DNA from: Auanema rhodensis
Taxonomy: Eukaryota; Nematoda; Chromadorea; Rhabditida; Rhabditidae
Assembly: GCA_964057225.1 (NCBI GenBank)
Contig: OZ059900.1
Coordinates: 23,513,638 to 23,577,637, forward strand
DNA length: 64,000 bases
Direction of reading: 5' to 3'
Both the position numbers and the translations under genes were made by a program. This document shows positions 50,127-62,600 of this stretch, piece by piece (position 1 is the first letter of the stretch; each line of letters starts with the position of its first letter). The notes under the pieces were generated by a model. It was not told the DNA's origin. It was given only the letters and a program-made list of their open reading frames with translations, and did not search any database.

Positions 50127-52149
50127 CACATGAAATCGTAAGTCAAAACCTTGTTTACAGCGAAATTTCCAAAAACTGGTTTTCCAGCATAATAAAATAT
50201 TTCTCATGAGAAATACTGTGTTTTTGTATTTTTCTAGTGTTCAGCATGTAAAATACTTCATTTTAGTATGTAACACGCTGAAATTCGTTGCATTTGACGA
50301 CTTATATGAACAAAAATCGATTTAATCAATATTAGCCATAAGGGGCGTGCCCTCAGAATATGCTAATTTCCTTAATTTTCTAACCCCTGTTTTTTTGTCG
50401 TGAAAGTGGAACTAGACGTTGTACAAACAATTTTGAGCTAGGTTTCATTGACATTGCATGAGTTTGAACACATGAAATCGTAAGTCAAAACCTTGTTTAC
50501 AGCGAAATTTCCAAAAACTGGTTTTCCAGCATAATAAAATATTTCTCATGAGAAATACTGTGTTTTTGTATTTTTCTAGTGTTCAGCATGTAAAATACTT
50601 CATTTTAGTATGTAACACGCTGAAATTCGTTGCATTTGACGACTCATATGAACAAAAATCGATTTAATCAATATTAGCCATAAGGGGCGTGCCCTCAGAA
50701 TATGCTAATTTCCTTAATTTTCTAACCCCTGTTTTTTTGTCGTGAAAGTGGAACTAGACGTTGTACGAACAATTTTGAGCTAGGTTTCATTGACATTGCA
50801 TGAGTTTGAACACATGAAATCGTAAGTCAAAACCTTGTTTACAGCGAAATTTCCAAAAACTGGTTTTCCAGCATAATAAAATATTTCTCATGGGAAATAC
50901 TGTGTTTTTGTATTTTTCTAGTGTTCAGCATGTAAAATGCTTCATTTTAGTATGTAACACGCTGAAATTCGTTGCATTTGACGACTCATATGAACAAAAA
51001 TCGATTTAATCAATATTAGCCATAAGGGGCGTGCCCTCAGAATATGCTAATTTCCTTAATTTTCTAACCCCTGTTTTTTTGTCGTGAAAGTGGAACTAGA
51101 CGTTGTACAAACAATTTTGAGCTAGGTTTCATTGACATTGCATGAGTTTGAACACATGAAATCGTAAGTCAAAACCTTGTTTACAGCGAAATTTCCAAAA
51201 ACTGGTTTTCCAGCATAATAAAATATTTCTCATGAGAAATACTGTGTTTTTGTATTTTTCTAGTGTTCAGCATGTAAAATACTTCATTTTAGTATGTAAC
51301 ACGCTGAAATTCGTTGCATTTGACGACTTATATGAACAAAAATCGATTTAATCAATATTAGCCATAAGGGGCGTGCCCTCAGAATATGCTAATTTCCTTA
51401 ATTTTCTAACCCCTGTTTTTTTGTCGTGAAAGTGGAACTAGACGTTGTACAAACAATTTTGAGCTAGGTTTCATTGACATTGCATGAGTTTGAACACATG
51501 AAATCGTAAGTCAAAACCTTGTTTACAGCGAAATTTCCAAAAACTGGTTTTCCAGCATAATAAAATATTTCTCATGAGAAATACTGTGTTTTTGTATTTT
51601 TCTAGTGTTCAGCATGTAAAATACTTCATTTTAGTATGTAACACGCTGAAATTCGTTGCATTTGACGACTCATATGAACAAAAATCGATTTAATCAATAT
51701 TAGCCATAAGGGGCGTGCCCTCAGAATATGCTAATTTCCTTAATTTTCTAACCCCTGTTTTTTTGTCGTGAAAGTGGAACTAGACGTTGTACGAACAATT
51801 TTGAGCTAGGTTTCATTGACATTGCATGAGTTTGAACACATGAAATCGTAAGTCAAAACCTTGTTTACAGCGAAATTTCCAAAAACTGGTTTTCCAGCAT
51901 AATAAAATATTTCTCATGGGAAATACTGTGTTTTTGTATTTTTCTAGTGTTCAGCATGTAAAATGCTTCATTTTAGTATGTAACACGCTGAAATTCGTTG
52001 TATTTGACGACTCATATGAACAAAAATCGATTTAATCAATATTAGCCATAAGGGGCGTGCCCTCAGAATATGCTAATTTCCTTAATTTTCTAACCCCTGT
52101 TTTTTTGTCGTGAAAGTGGAACTAGACGTTGTACAAACAATTTTGAGCT
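50121..52149 (+). repeat. 3-monomer HOR (1,026 bp), two copies
   Basis: The order is P-Q-R-P-Q-R. P (50121, truncated at its start, and 51124) has TCATGAG, A158, GACTTATATG and TACAAAC. Q (50440, 51466) has TCATGAG, A158 and TACGAAC. R (50782, 51808) has TCATGGG, G158 and TACAAAC. The second R has a private TTGTATTTG near 52000. The P-Q-R run reappears at 60358 and 63094 within the 8-mer, linking both ends of the right-hand array. Confidence 0.9.
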
Positions 52150-54201
52150 AGGTTTCATTGACATTGCATGAGTTTGAACACATGAAATCGTAAGTCAAAA
52201 CCTTGTTTACAGCGAAATTTCCAAAAACTGGTTTTCCAGCATAATAAAATATTTCTCATGAGAAATACTGTGTTTTTGTATTTTTCTAGTGTTCAGCATG
52301 TAAAATGCTTCATTTTAGTATGTAACACGCTGAAATTCGTTGCATTTGACTACTCATATGAACAAAAATCGATTTAATCAATATTAGCCATAAGGGGCGT
52401 GCCCTCAGAATATGCTAATTTCCTTAATTTTCTAACCCCTGTTTTTTTGTCGTGAAAGTGGAACTAGACGTTGTACAAACAATTTTGAGCTAGGTTTCAT
52501 TGACATTGCATGAGTTTGAACACATGAAATCGTAAGTCAAAACCTTGTTTACAGCGAAATTTCCAAAAACTGGTTTTCCAGCATAATAAAATATTTCTCA
52601 TGGGAAATACTGTGTTTTTGTATTTTTCTAGTGTTCAGCATGTAAAATGCTTCATTTTAGTATGTAACACGCTGAAATTCGTTGCATTTGACGACTCATA
52701 TGAACAAAAATCGATTTAATCAATATTAGCCATAAGGGGCGTGCCCTCAGAATATGCTAACTTCCTTAATTTTCTAACCCCTGTTTTTTTGTCGTGAAAG
52801 TGGAACTAGACGTTGTACGAACAATTTTGAGCTAGGTTTCATTGACATTGCATGAGTTTGAACACATGAAATCGTAAGTCAAAACCTTGTTTACAGCGAA
52901 ATTTCCAAAAACTGGTTTTCCAGCATAATAAAATATTTCTCATGGGAAATACTGTGTTTTTGTATTTTTCTAGTGTTCAGCATGTAAAATACTTCATTTT
53001 AGTATGTAACACGCTAAAATTCGTTGCATGTGACTACTCATATGAACAAAAATCGATTTAATCAATATTAGTCATAAGGGGCGTGCCCTCAGAATATGCT
53101 AATTTCCTTAATTTTCTAACCCCTGTTTTTTTGTCGTGAAAGTGGAACTAGACGTTGTACGAACAATTTTGAGCTAGGTTTCATTGACATTGCATGAGTT
53201 TGAACACATGAAATCGTAAGTCAAAACCTTGTTTACAGCGAAATTTCCAAAAACTGGTTTTCCAGCATAATAAAATATTTCTCATGGGAAATACTGTGTT
53301 TTTGTATTTTTCTAGTGTTCAGCATGTAAAATGCTTCATTTTAGTATGTAACACGCTGAAATTCGTTGCATTTCACGACTCATATGAACAAAAATCGATT
53401 TAATCAATATTAGCCATAAGGGGCGTGCCCTCAGAATATGCTAATTTCCTTAATTTTCTAACCCCTGTTTTTTTGTCGTGAAAGTGGAATTAGACGTTGT
53501 AGGAACAATTTTGAGCTAGGTTTCATTGACATTGCATGAGTTTGAACACATGAAATCGTAAGTCAAAACCTTGTTTACAGCGAAATTTCCAAAAACTGGT
53601 TTTCCAGCATAATAAAATATTTCTCATGGGAAATACTGTGTTTTTGTATTTTTCTAGTGTTCAGCATGTAAAATGCTTCATTTTAGTATGTAACACGCTG
53701 AAATTCGTTGCATTTGACGACTCATATGAACAAAAATCGATTTAATCAATATTAGCCATAAGGGGCGTGCCCTCAGAATATGCTAATTTCCTTAATTTTC
53801 TAACCCCTGTTTTTTTGTCGTGAAAGTGGAATTAGACGTTGTAGGAACAATTTTGAGCTAGGTTTCATTGACATTGCATGAGTTTGAACACATGAAATCG
53901 TAAGTCAAAACCTTGTTTACAGCGAAATTTCCAAAAACTGGTTTTCCAGCATAATAAAATATTTCTCATGAGAAATACTGTGTTTTTGTATTTTTCTAGT
54001 GTTCAGCATGTAAAATGCTTCATTTTAGTATGTAACACGCTGAAATTCGTTGCATTTGACGACTCATATGAACAAAAATCGATTTAATCAATATTAGCCA
54101 TAAGGGGCTTGCCCTCAGAATATGCTAATTTCCTTAATTTTCTAACCCCTGTTTTTTTGTCGTGAAAGTGGAACTAGACGTTGTACAAACAATTTTGAGC
54201 T
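52150..54201 (+). repeat. Irregular monomers without a clear local HOR
   Basis: Six monomers occur: 52150 (TCATGAG, GACTACTC, TACAAAC), 52492 (GCTAACTTCC), 52834 (CATGTGACTAC, GCTAAAA, TAGTC), 53176 (TTTCACGAC, AATTAG/TAGG), 53518 (AATTAG/TAGG) and 53860 (TCATGAG, GGGGCTTGCCC). Monomer 52834 matches the 41724 type left of the inversion, including the rare CATGTG. All are 342 bp. Types in this stretch recur further right in new orders, so it may be a less homogenised source region. Confidence 0.85.
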
Positions 54202-55911
54202 AGGTTTCATTGACATTGCATGAGTTTGAACACATGAAATCGTAAGTCAAAACCTTGTTTACAGCGAAATTTCCAAAAACTGGTTTTCCAGCATAATAAA
54301 ATATTTCTCATGAGAAATACTGTGTTTTTGTATTTTTCTAGTGTTCAGCATGTAAAATGCTTCATTTTAGTATGTAACACGCTAAAATTCGTTGCATTTG
54401 ACGACTCATATGAACAAAAATCGATTTAATCAATATTAGCCATAAGGGGCGTGCCCTCAGAATATGCTAATTTCCTTAATTTTCTAACCCCTGTTTTTTT
54501 GTCGTGAAAGTGGAATTAGACGTTGTACGAACAATTTTGAGCTAGGTTTCATTGACATTGCATGAGTTTGAACACATGAAATCGTAAGTCAAAACCTTGT
54601 TTACAGCGAAATTTCCAAAAACTGGTTTTCCAGCATAATAAAATATTTCTCATGGGAAATACTGTGTTTTTGTATTTTTCTAGTGTTCAGCATGTAAAAT
54701 GCTTCATTTTAGTATGTAACACGCTGAAATTCGTTGCATTTGACGACTCATATGAACAAAAATCGATTTAATCAATATTAGCCATAAGGGGCGTGCCCTC
54801 AGAATATGCTAACTTCCTTAATTTTCTAACCCCTGTTTTTTTGTCGTGAAAGTGGAACTAGACGTTGTACGAACAATTTTGAGCTAGGTGTCATTGACAT
54901 TGCATGAGTTTGAACACATGAAATCGTAAGTCAAAACCTTGTTTACAGCGAAATTTCCAAAAACTGGTTTTCCAGCATAATAAAATATTTCTCATGGGAA
55001 ATACTGTGTTTTTGTATTTTTCTAGTGTTCAGCATGTAAAATGCTTCATTTTAGTATGTAACACGCTGAAATTCGTTGCATTTCACGACTCATATGAACA
55101 AAAATCGATTTAATCAATATTAGCCATAAGGGGCGTGCCCTCAGAATATGCTAATTTCCTTAATTTTCTAACCCCTGTTTTTTTGTCGTGAAAGTGGAAT
55201 TAGACGTTGTAGGAACAATTTTGAGCTAGGTTTCATTGACATTGCATGAGTTTGAACACATGAAATCGTAAGTCAAAACCTTGTTTACAGCGAAATTTCC
55301 AAAAACTGGTTTTCCAGCATAATAAAATATTTCTCTTGGGAAATACTGTGTTTTTGTATTTTTCTAGTGTTCAGCATGTAAAATGCTTCATTTTAGTATG
55401 TAACACGCTGAAATTCGTTGCATTTCACGACTCATATGAACAAAAATCGATTTAATCAATATTAGCCATAAGGGGCTTGCCCTCAGAATATGCTAATTTC
55501 CTTAATTTTCTAACCCCTGTTTTTTTGTCGTGAAAGTGGAACTAGACGTTGTACAAACAATTTTGAGCTAGGTTTCATTGACATTGCATGAGTTTGAACA
55601 CATGAAATCGTAAGTCAAAACCTTGTTTACAGCGAAATTTCCAAAAACTGGTTTTCCAGCATAATAAAATATTTCTCATGAGAAATACTGTGTTTTTGTA
55701 TTTTTCTAGTGTTCAGCATGTAAAATGCTTCATTTTAGTATGTAACACGCTAAAATTCGTTGCATTTGACGACTCATATGAACAAAAATCGATTTAATCA
55801 ATATTAGCCATAAGGGGCGTGCCCTCAGAATATGCTAATTTCCTTAATTTTCTAACCCCTGTTTTTTTGTCGTGAAAGTGGAATTAGACGTTGTACGAAC
55901 AATTTTGAGCT
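54202..55911 (+). repeat. 4-monomer unit (1,368 bp) and start of the next
   Basis: The order from 54202 is Z (GCTAAAA, AATTAG, TACGAAC), T (54544, GCTAACTTCC), V (54886, AGGTGTCATT and TTTCACGAC) and Y (55228, TCTTGGG, GGGGCTTGCCC, TACAAAC). Z recurs at 55570, followed by T and V at 55912 and 56254. The 55228 monomer has the start of the TCTTGGG type and the end of the GGGGCTTGCCC type. The later 5-mer keeps these as two separate monomers (56596 and 56938), so one monomer was lost or gained by exchange inside the repeat. Confidence 0.83.
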
Positions 55912-58900
55912 AGGTTTCATTGACATTGCATGAGTTTGAACACATGAAATCGTAAGTCAAAACCTTGTTTACAGCGAAATTTCCAAAAACTGGTTTTCCA
56001 GCATAATAAAATATTTCTCATGGGAAATACTGTGTTTTTGTATTTTTCTAGTGTTCAGCATGTAAAATGCTTCATTTTAGTATGTAACACGCTGAAATTC
56101 GTTGCATTTGACGACTCATATGAACAAAAATCGATTTAATCAATATTAGCCATAAGGGGCGTGCCCTCAGAATATGCTAACTTCCTTAATTTTCTAACCC
56201 CTGTTTTTTTGTCGTGAAAGTGGAACTAGACGTTGTACGAACAATTTTGAGCTAGGTGTCATTGACATTGCATGAGTTTGAACACATGAAATCGTAAGTC
56301 AAAACCTTGTTTACAGCGAAATTTCCAAAAACTGGTTTTCCAGCATAATAAAATATTTCTCATGGGAAATACTGTGTTTTTGTATTTTTCTAGTGTTCAG
56401 CATGTAAAATGCTTCATTTTAGTATGTAACACGCTGAAATTCGTTGCATTTCACGACTCATATGAACAAAAATCGATTTAATCAATATTAGCCATAAGGG
56501 GCGTGCCCTCAGAATATGCTAATTTCCTTAATTTTCTAACCCCTGTTTTTTTGTCGTGAAAGTGGAATTAGACGTTGTAGGAACAATTTTGAGCTAGGTT
56601 TCATTGACATTGCATGAGTTTGAACACATGAAATCGTAAGTCAAAACCTTGTTTACAGCGAAATTTCCAAAAACTGGTTTTCCAGCATAATAAAATATTT
56701 CTCTTGGGAAATACTGTGTTTTTGTATTTTTCTAGTGTTCAGCATGTAAAATGCTTCATTTTAGTATGTAACACGCTGAAATTCGTTGCATTTCACGACT
56801 CATATGAACAAAAATCGATTTAATCAATATTAGCCATAAGGGGCGTGCCCTCAGAATATGCTAATTTCCTTAATTTTCTAACCCCTGTTTTTTTGTCGTG
56901 AAAGTGGAATTAGACGTTGTAGGAACAATTTTGAGCTAGGTTTCATTGACATTGCATGAGTTTGAACACATGAAATCGTAAGTCAAAACCTTGTTTACAG
57001 CGAAATTTCCAAAAACTGGTTTTCCAGCATAATAAAATATTTCTCATGAGAAATACTGTGTTTTTGTATTTTTCTAGTGTTCAGCATGTAAAATGCTTCA
57101 TTTTAGTATGTAACACGCTGAAATTCGTTGCATTTGACGACTCATATGAACAAAAATCGATTTAATCAATATTAGCCATAAGGGGCTTGCCCTCAGAATA
57201 TGCTAATTTCCTTAATTTTCTAACCCCTGTTTTTTTGTCGTGAAAGTGGAACTAGACGTTGTAGGAACAATTTTGAGCTAGGTTTCATTGACATTGCATG
57301 AGTTTGAACACATGAAATCGTAAGTCAAAACCTTGTTTACAGCGAAATTTCTAAAAACTGGTTTTCCAGCATAATAAAATATTTCTCATGGGAAATACTG
57401 TGTTTTTGTATTTTTCTAGTGTTCAGCATGTAAAATGCTTCATTTTAGTATGTAACACGCTGAAATTCGTTGCATTTGACGACTCATATGAACAAAAATC
57501 GATTTAATCAATATTAGCCATAAGGGGCGTGCCCTCAGAATATGCTAATTTCCTTAATTTTCTAACCCCTGTTTTTTTGTCGTGAAAGTGGAATTAGACG
57601 TTGTACGAACAATTTTGAGCTAGGTTTCATTGACATTGCATGAGTTTGAACACATGAAATCGTAAGTCAAAACCTTGTTTACAGCGAAATTTCCAAAAAC
57701 TGGTTTTCCAGCATAATAAAATATTTCTCATGGGAAATACTGTGTTTTTGTATTTTTCTAGTGTTCAGCATGTAAAATGCTTCATTTTAGTATGTAACAC
57801 GCTGAAATTCGTTGCATTTGACGACTCATATGAACAAAAATCGATTTAATCAATATTAGCCATAAGGGGCGTGCCCTCAGAATATGCTAACTTCCTTAAT
57901 TTTCTAACCCCTGTTTTTTTGTCGTGAAAGTGGAACTAGACGTTGTACGAACAATTTTGAGCTAGGTGTCATTGACATTGCATGAGTTTGAACACATGAA
58001 ATCGTAAGTCAAAACCTTGTTTACAGCGAAATTTCCAAAAACTGGTTTTCCAGCATAATAAAATATTTCTCATGGGAAATACTGTGTTTTTGTATTTTTC
58101 TAGTGTTCAGCATGTAAAATGCTTCATTTTAGTATGTAACACGCTGAAATTCGTTGCATTTCACGACTCATATGAACAAAAATCGATTTAATCAATATTA
58201 GCCATAAGGGGCGTGCCCTCAGAATATGCTAATTTCCTTAATTTTCTAACCCCTGTTTTTTTGTCGTGAAAGTGGAATTAGACGTTGTAGGAACAATTTT
58301 GAGCTAGGTTTCATTGACATTGCATGAGTTTGAACACATGAAATCGTAAGTCAAAACCTTGTTTACAGCGAAATTTCCAAAAACTGGTTTTCCAGCATAA
58401 TAAAATATTTCTCTTGGGAAATACTGTGTTTTTGTATTTTTCTAGTGTTCAGCATGTAAAATGCTTCATTTTAGTATGTAACACGCTGAAATTCGTTGCA
58501 TTTCACGACTCATATGAACAAAAATCGATTTAATCAATATTAGCCATAAGGGGCGTGCCCTCAGAATATGCTAATTTCCTTAATTTTCTAACCCCTGTTT
58601 TTTTGTCGTGAAAGTGGAATTAGACGTTGTAGGAACAATTTTGAGCTAGGTTTCATTGACATTGCATGAGTTTGAACACATGAAATCGTAAGTCAAAACC
58701 TTGTTTACAGCGAAATTTCCAAAAACTGGTTTTCCAGCATAATAAAATATTTCTCATGAGAAATACTGTGTTTTTGTATTTTTCTAGTGTTCAGCATGTA
58801 AAATGCTTCATTTTAGTATGTAACACGCTGAAATTCGTTGCATTTGACGACTCATATGAACAAAAATCGATTTAATCAATATTAGCCATAAGGGGCTTGC

Positions 58901-59331
58901 CCTCAGAATATGCTAATTTCCTTAATTTTCTAACCCCTGTTTTTTTGTCGTGAAAGTGGAACTAGACGTTGTAGGAACAATTTTGAGCTAGGTTTCATTG
59001 ACACTGCATGAGTTTGAACACATGAAATCGTAAGTCAAAACCTTGTTTACAGCGAAATTTCTAAAAACTGGTTTTCCAGCATAATAAAATATTTCTCATG
59101 GGAAATACTGTGTTTTTGTATTTTTCTAGTGTTCAGCATGTAAAATGCTTCATTTTAGTATGTAACACGCTGAAATTCGTTGCATTTGACGACTCATATG
59201 AACAAAAATCGATTTAATCAATATTAGCCATAAGGGGCGTGCCCTCAGAATATGCTAATTTCCTTAATTTTCTAACCCCTGTTTTTTTGTCGTGAAAGTG
59301 GAATTAGACGTTGTACGAACAATTTTGAGCT
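55912..59331 (+). repeat. 5-monomer HOR (1,710 bp), two copies
   Basis: Units are 55912-57621 and 57622-59331. Each has GCTAACTTCC (55912, 57622), AGGTGTCATT with TTTCACGAC (56254, 57964), TCTTGGG with TTTCACGAC (56596, 58306), TCATGAG with GGGGCTTGCCC (56938, 58648), and a monomer with TTTCTAAAAAC and AATTAG/TACG (57280, 58990). The second copy has a private GACACTGCATG near 59003. All monomers are 342 bp. Confidence 0.9.
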
Positions 59332-59673
59332 AGGTTTCATTGACATTGCATGAGTTTGAACACATGAAATCGTAAGTCAAAACCTTGTTTGCAGCGAAAT
59401 TTCCAAAAACTGGTTTTCCAGCATAATAAAATATTTCTCATGGGAAATACTGTGTTTTTGTATTTTTCTAGTGTTCAGCATGTAAAATGCTTCATTTTAG
59501 TATGTAACACGCTGAAATTCGTTGCATTTGACGACTCATATGAACAAAAATCGATTTAATCAATATTAGCCATAAGGGGCGTGCCCTCAGAATATGCTAA
59601 ATTCCTTAATTTTCTAACCCCTGTTTTTTTGTCGTGAAAGTGGAATTAGACGTTGTACGAACAATTTTGAGCT
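59332..59673 (+). repeat. Single monomer with private changes
   Basis: This monomer joins the 5-mer and 8-mer blocks. It has TTGTTTGCAGCG in place of TTGTTTACAGCG near 59391 and GCTAAATTCC in place of GCTAATTTCC near 59600. Its AATTAG/TACG end matches the 58990 type. I saw neither private change elsewhere in the window. Confidence 0.85.
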
Positions 59674-62600
59674 AGGTTTCATTGACATTGCATGAGTTTG
59701 AACACATGAAATCGTAAGTCAAAACCTTGTTTACAGCGAAATTTCCAAAAACTGGTTTTCCAGCATAATAAAATATTTCTCATGGGAAATACTGTGTTTT
59801 TGTATTTTTCTAGTGTTCAGCATGTAAAATGCTTCATTTTAGTATGTAACACGCTGAAATTCGTTGCATTTGACGACTCATATGAACAAAAATCGATTTA
59901 ATCAATATTAGCCATAAGGGGCGTGCCCTCAGAATATGCTAACTTCCTTAATTTTCTAACCCCTGTTTTTTTGTCGTGAAAGTGGAACTAGACGTTGTAC
60001 AAACAATTTTGAGCTAGGTTTCATTGACATTGCATGAGTTTGAACACATGAAATCGTAAGTCAAAACCTTGTTTACAGCGAAATTTCCAAAAACTGGTTT
60101 TCCAGCATAATAAAATATTTCTCATGAGAAATACTGTGTTTTTGTATTTTTCTAGTGTTCAGCATGTAAAATGCTTCATTTTAGTATGTAACACGCTGAA
60201 ATTCGTTGCATTTGACTACTCATATGAACAAAAATCGATTTAATCAATATTAGCCATAAGGGGCGTGCCCTCAGAATATGCTAATTTCCTTAATTTTCTA
60301 ACCCCTGTTTTTTTGTCGTGAAAGTGGAACTAGACGTTGTACAAACAATTTTGAGCTAGGTTTCATTGACATTGCATGAGTTTGAACACATGAAATCGTA
60401 AGTCAAAACCTTGTTTACAGCGAAATTTCCAAAAACTGGTTTTCCAGCATAATAAAATATTTCTCATGAGAAATACTGTGTTTTTGTATTTTTCTAGTGT
60501 TCAGCATGTAAAATACTTCATTTTAGTATGTAACACGCTGAAATTCGTTGCATTTGACGACTTATATGAACAAAAATCGATTTAATCAATATTAGCCATA
60601 AGGGGCGTGCCCTCAGAATATGCTAATTTCCTTAATTTTCTTACCCCTGTTTTTTTGTCGTGAAAGTGGAACTAGACGTTGTACAAACAATTTTGAGCTA
60701 GGTTTCATTGACATTGCATGAGTTTGAACACATGAAATCGTAAGTCAAAACCTTGTTTACAGCGAAATTTCCAAAAACTGGTTTTCCAGCATAATAAAAT
60801 ATTTCTCATGAGAAATACTGTGTTTTTGTATTTTTCTAGTGTTCAGCATGTAAAATACTTCATTTTAGTATGTAACACGCTGAAATTCGTTGCATTTGAC
60901 GACTCATATGAACAAAAATCGATTTAATCAATATTAGCCATAAGGGGCGTGCCCTCAGAATATGCTAATTTCCTTAATTTTCTAACCCCTGTTTTTTTGT
61001 CGTGAAAGTGGAACTAGACGTTGTACGAACAATTTTGAGCTAGGTTTCATTGACATTGCATGAGTTTGAACACATGAAATCGTAAGTCAAAACCTTGTTT
61101 ACAGCGAAATTTCCAAAAACTGGTTTTCCAGCATAATAAAATATTTCTCATGGGAAATACTGTGTTTTTGTATTTTTCTAGTGTTCAGCATGTAAAATGC
61201 TTCATTTTAGTATGTAACACGCTGAAATTCGTTGCATTTGACGACTCATATGAACAAAAATCGATTTAATCAATATTAGCCATAAGGGGCGTGCCCTCAG
61301 AATATGCTAATTTCCTTAATTTTCTAACCCCTGTTTTTTTGTCGTGAAAGTGGAACTAGACGTTGTACAAACAATTTTGAGCTAGGTTTCATTGACATTG
61401 CATGAGTTTGAACACATGAAATCGTAAGTCAAAACCTTGTTTACAGCGAAATTTCCAAAAACTGGTTTTCCAGCATAATAAAATATTTCTCATGAGAAAT
61501 ACTGTGTTTTTGTATTTTTCTAGTGTTCAGCATGTAAAATGCTTCATTTTAGTATGTAACACGCTGAAATTCGTTGCATTTGACTACTCATATGAACAAA
61601 AATCGATTTAATCAATATTAGCCATAAGGGGCGTGCCCTCAGAATATGCTAATTTCCTTAATTTTCTAACCCCTGTTTTTTTGTCGTGAAAGTGGAACTA
61701 GACGTTGTACAAACAATTTTGAGCTAGGTTTCATTGACATTGCATGAGTTTGAACACATGAAATCGTAAGTCAAAACCTTGTTTACAGCGAAATTTCCAA
61801 AAACTGGTTTTCCAGCATAATAAAATATTTCTCATGAGAAATACTGTGTTTTTGTATTTTTCTAGTGTTCAGCATGTAAAATGCTTCATTTTAGTATGTA
61901 ACACGCTAAAATTCGTTGCATTTGACGACTCATATGAACAAAAATCGATTTAATCAATATTAGCCATAAGGGGCGTGCCCTCAGAATATGCTAATTTCCT
62001 TAATTTTCTAACCCCTGTTTTTTTGTCGTGAAAGTGGAATTAGACGTTGTACGAACAATTTTGAGCTAGGTTTCATTGACATTGCATGAGTTTGAACACA
62101 TGAAATCGTAAGTCAAAACCTTGTTTACAGCGAAATTTCCAAAAACTGGTTTTCCAGCATAATAAAATATTTCTCATGGGAAATACTGTGTTTTTGTATT
62201 TTTCTAGTGTTCAGCATGTAAAATGCTTCATTTTAGTATGTAACACGCTGAAATTCGTTGCATTTGACGACTCATATGAACAAAAATCGATTTAATCAAT
62301 ATTAGCCATAAGGGGCGTGCCCTCAGAATATGCTAACTTCCTTAATTTTCTAACCCCTGTTTTTTTGTCGTGAAAGTGGAACTAGACGTTGTACGAACAA
62401 TTTTGAGCTAGGTTTCATTGACATTGCATGAGTTTGAACACATGAAATCGTAAGTCAAAACCTTGTTTACAGCGAAATTTCCAAAAACTGGTTTTCCAGC
62501 ATAATAAAATATTTCTCATGGGAAATACTGTGTTTTTGTATTTTTCTAGTGTTCAGCATGTAAAATGCTTCATTTTAGTATGTAACACGCTGAAATTCGT

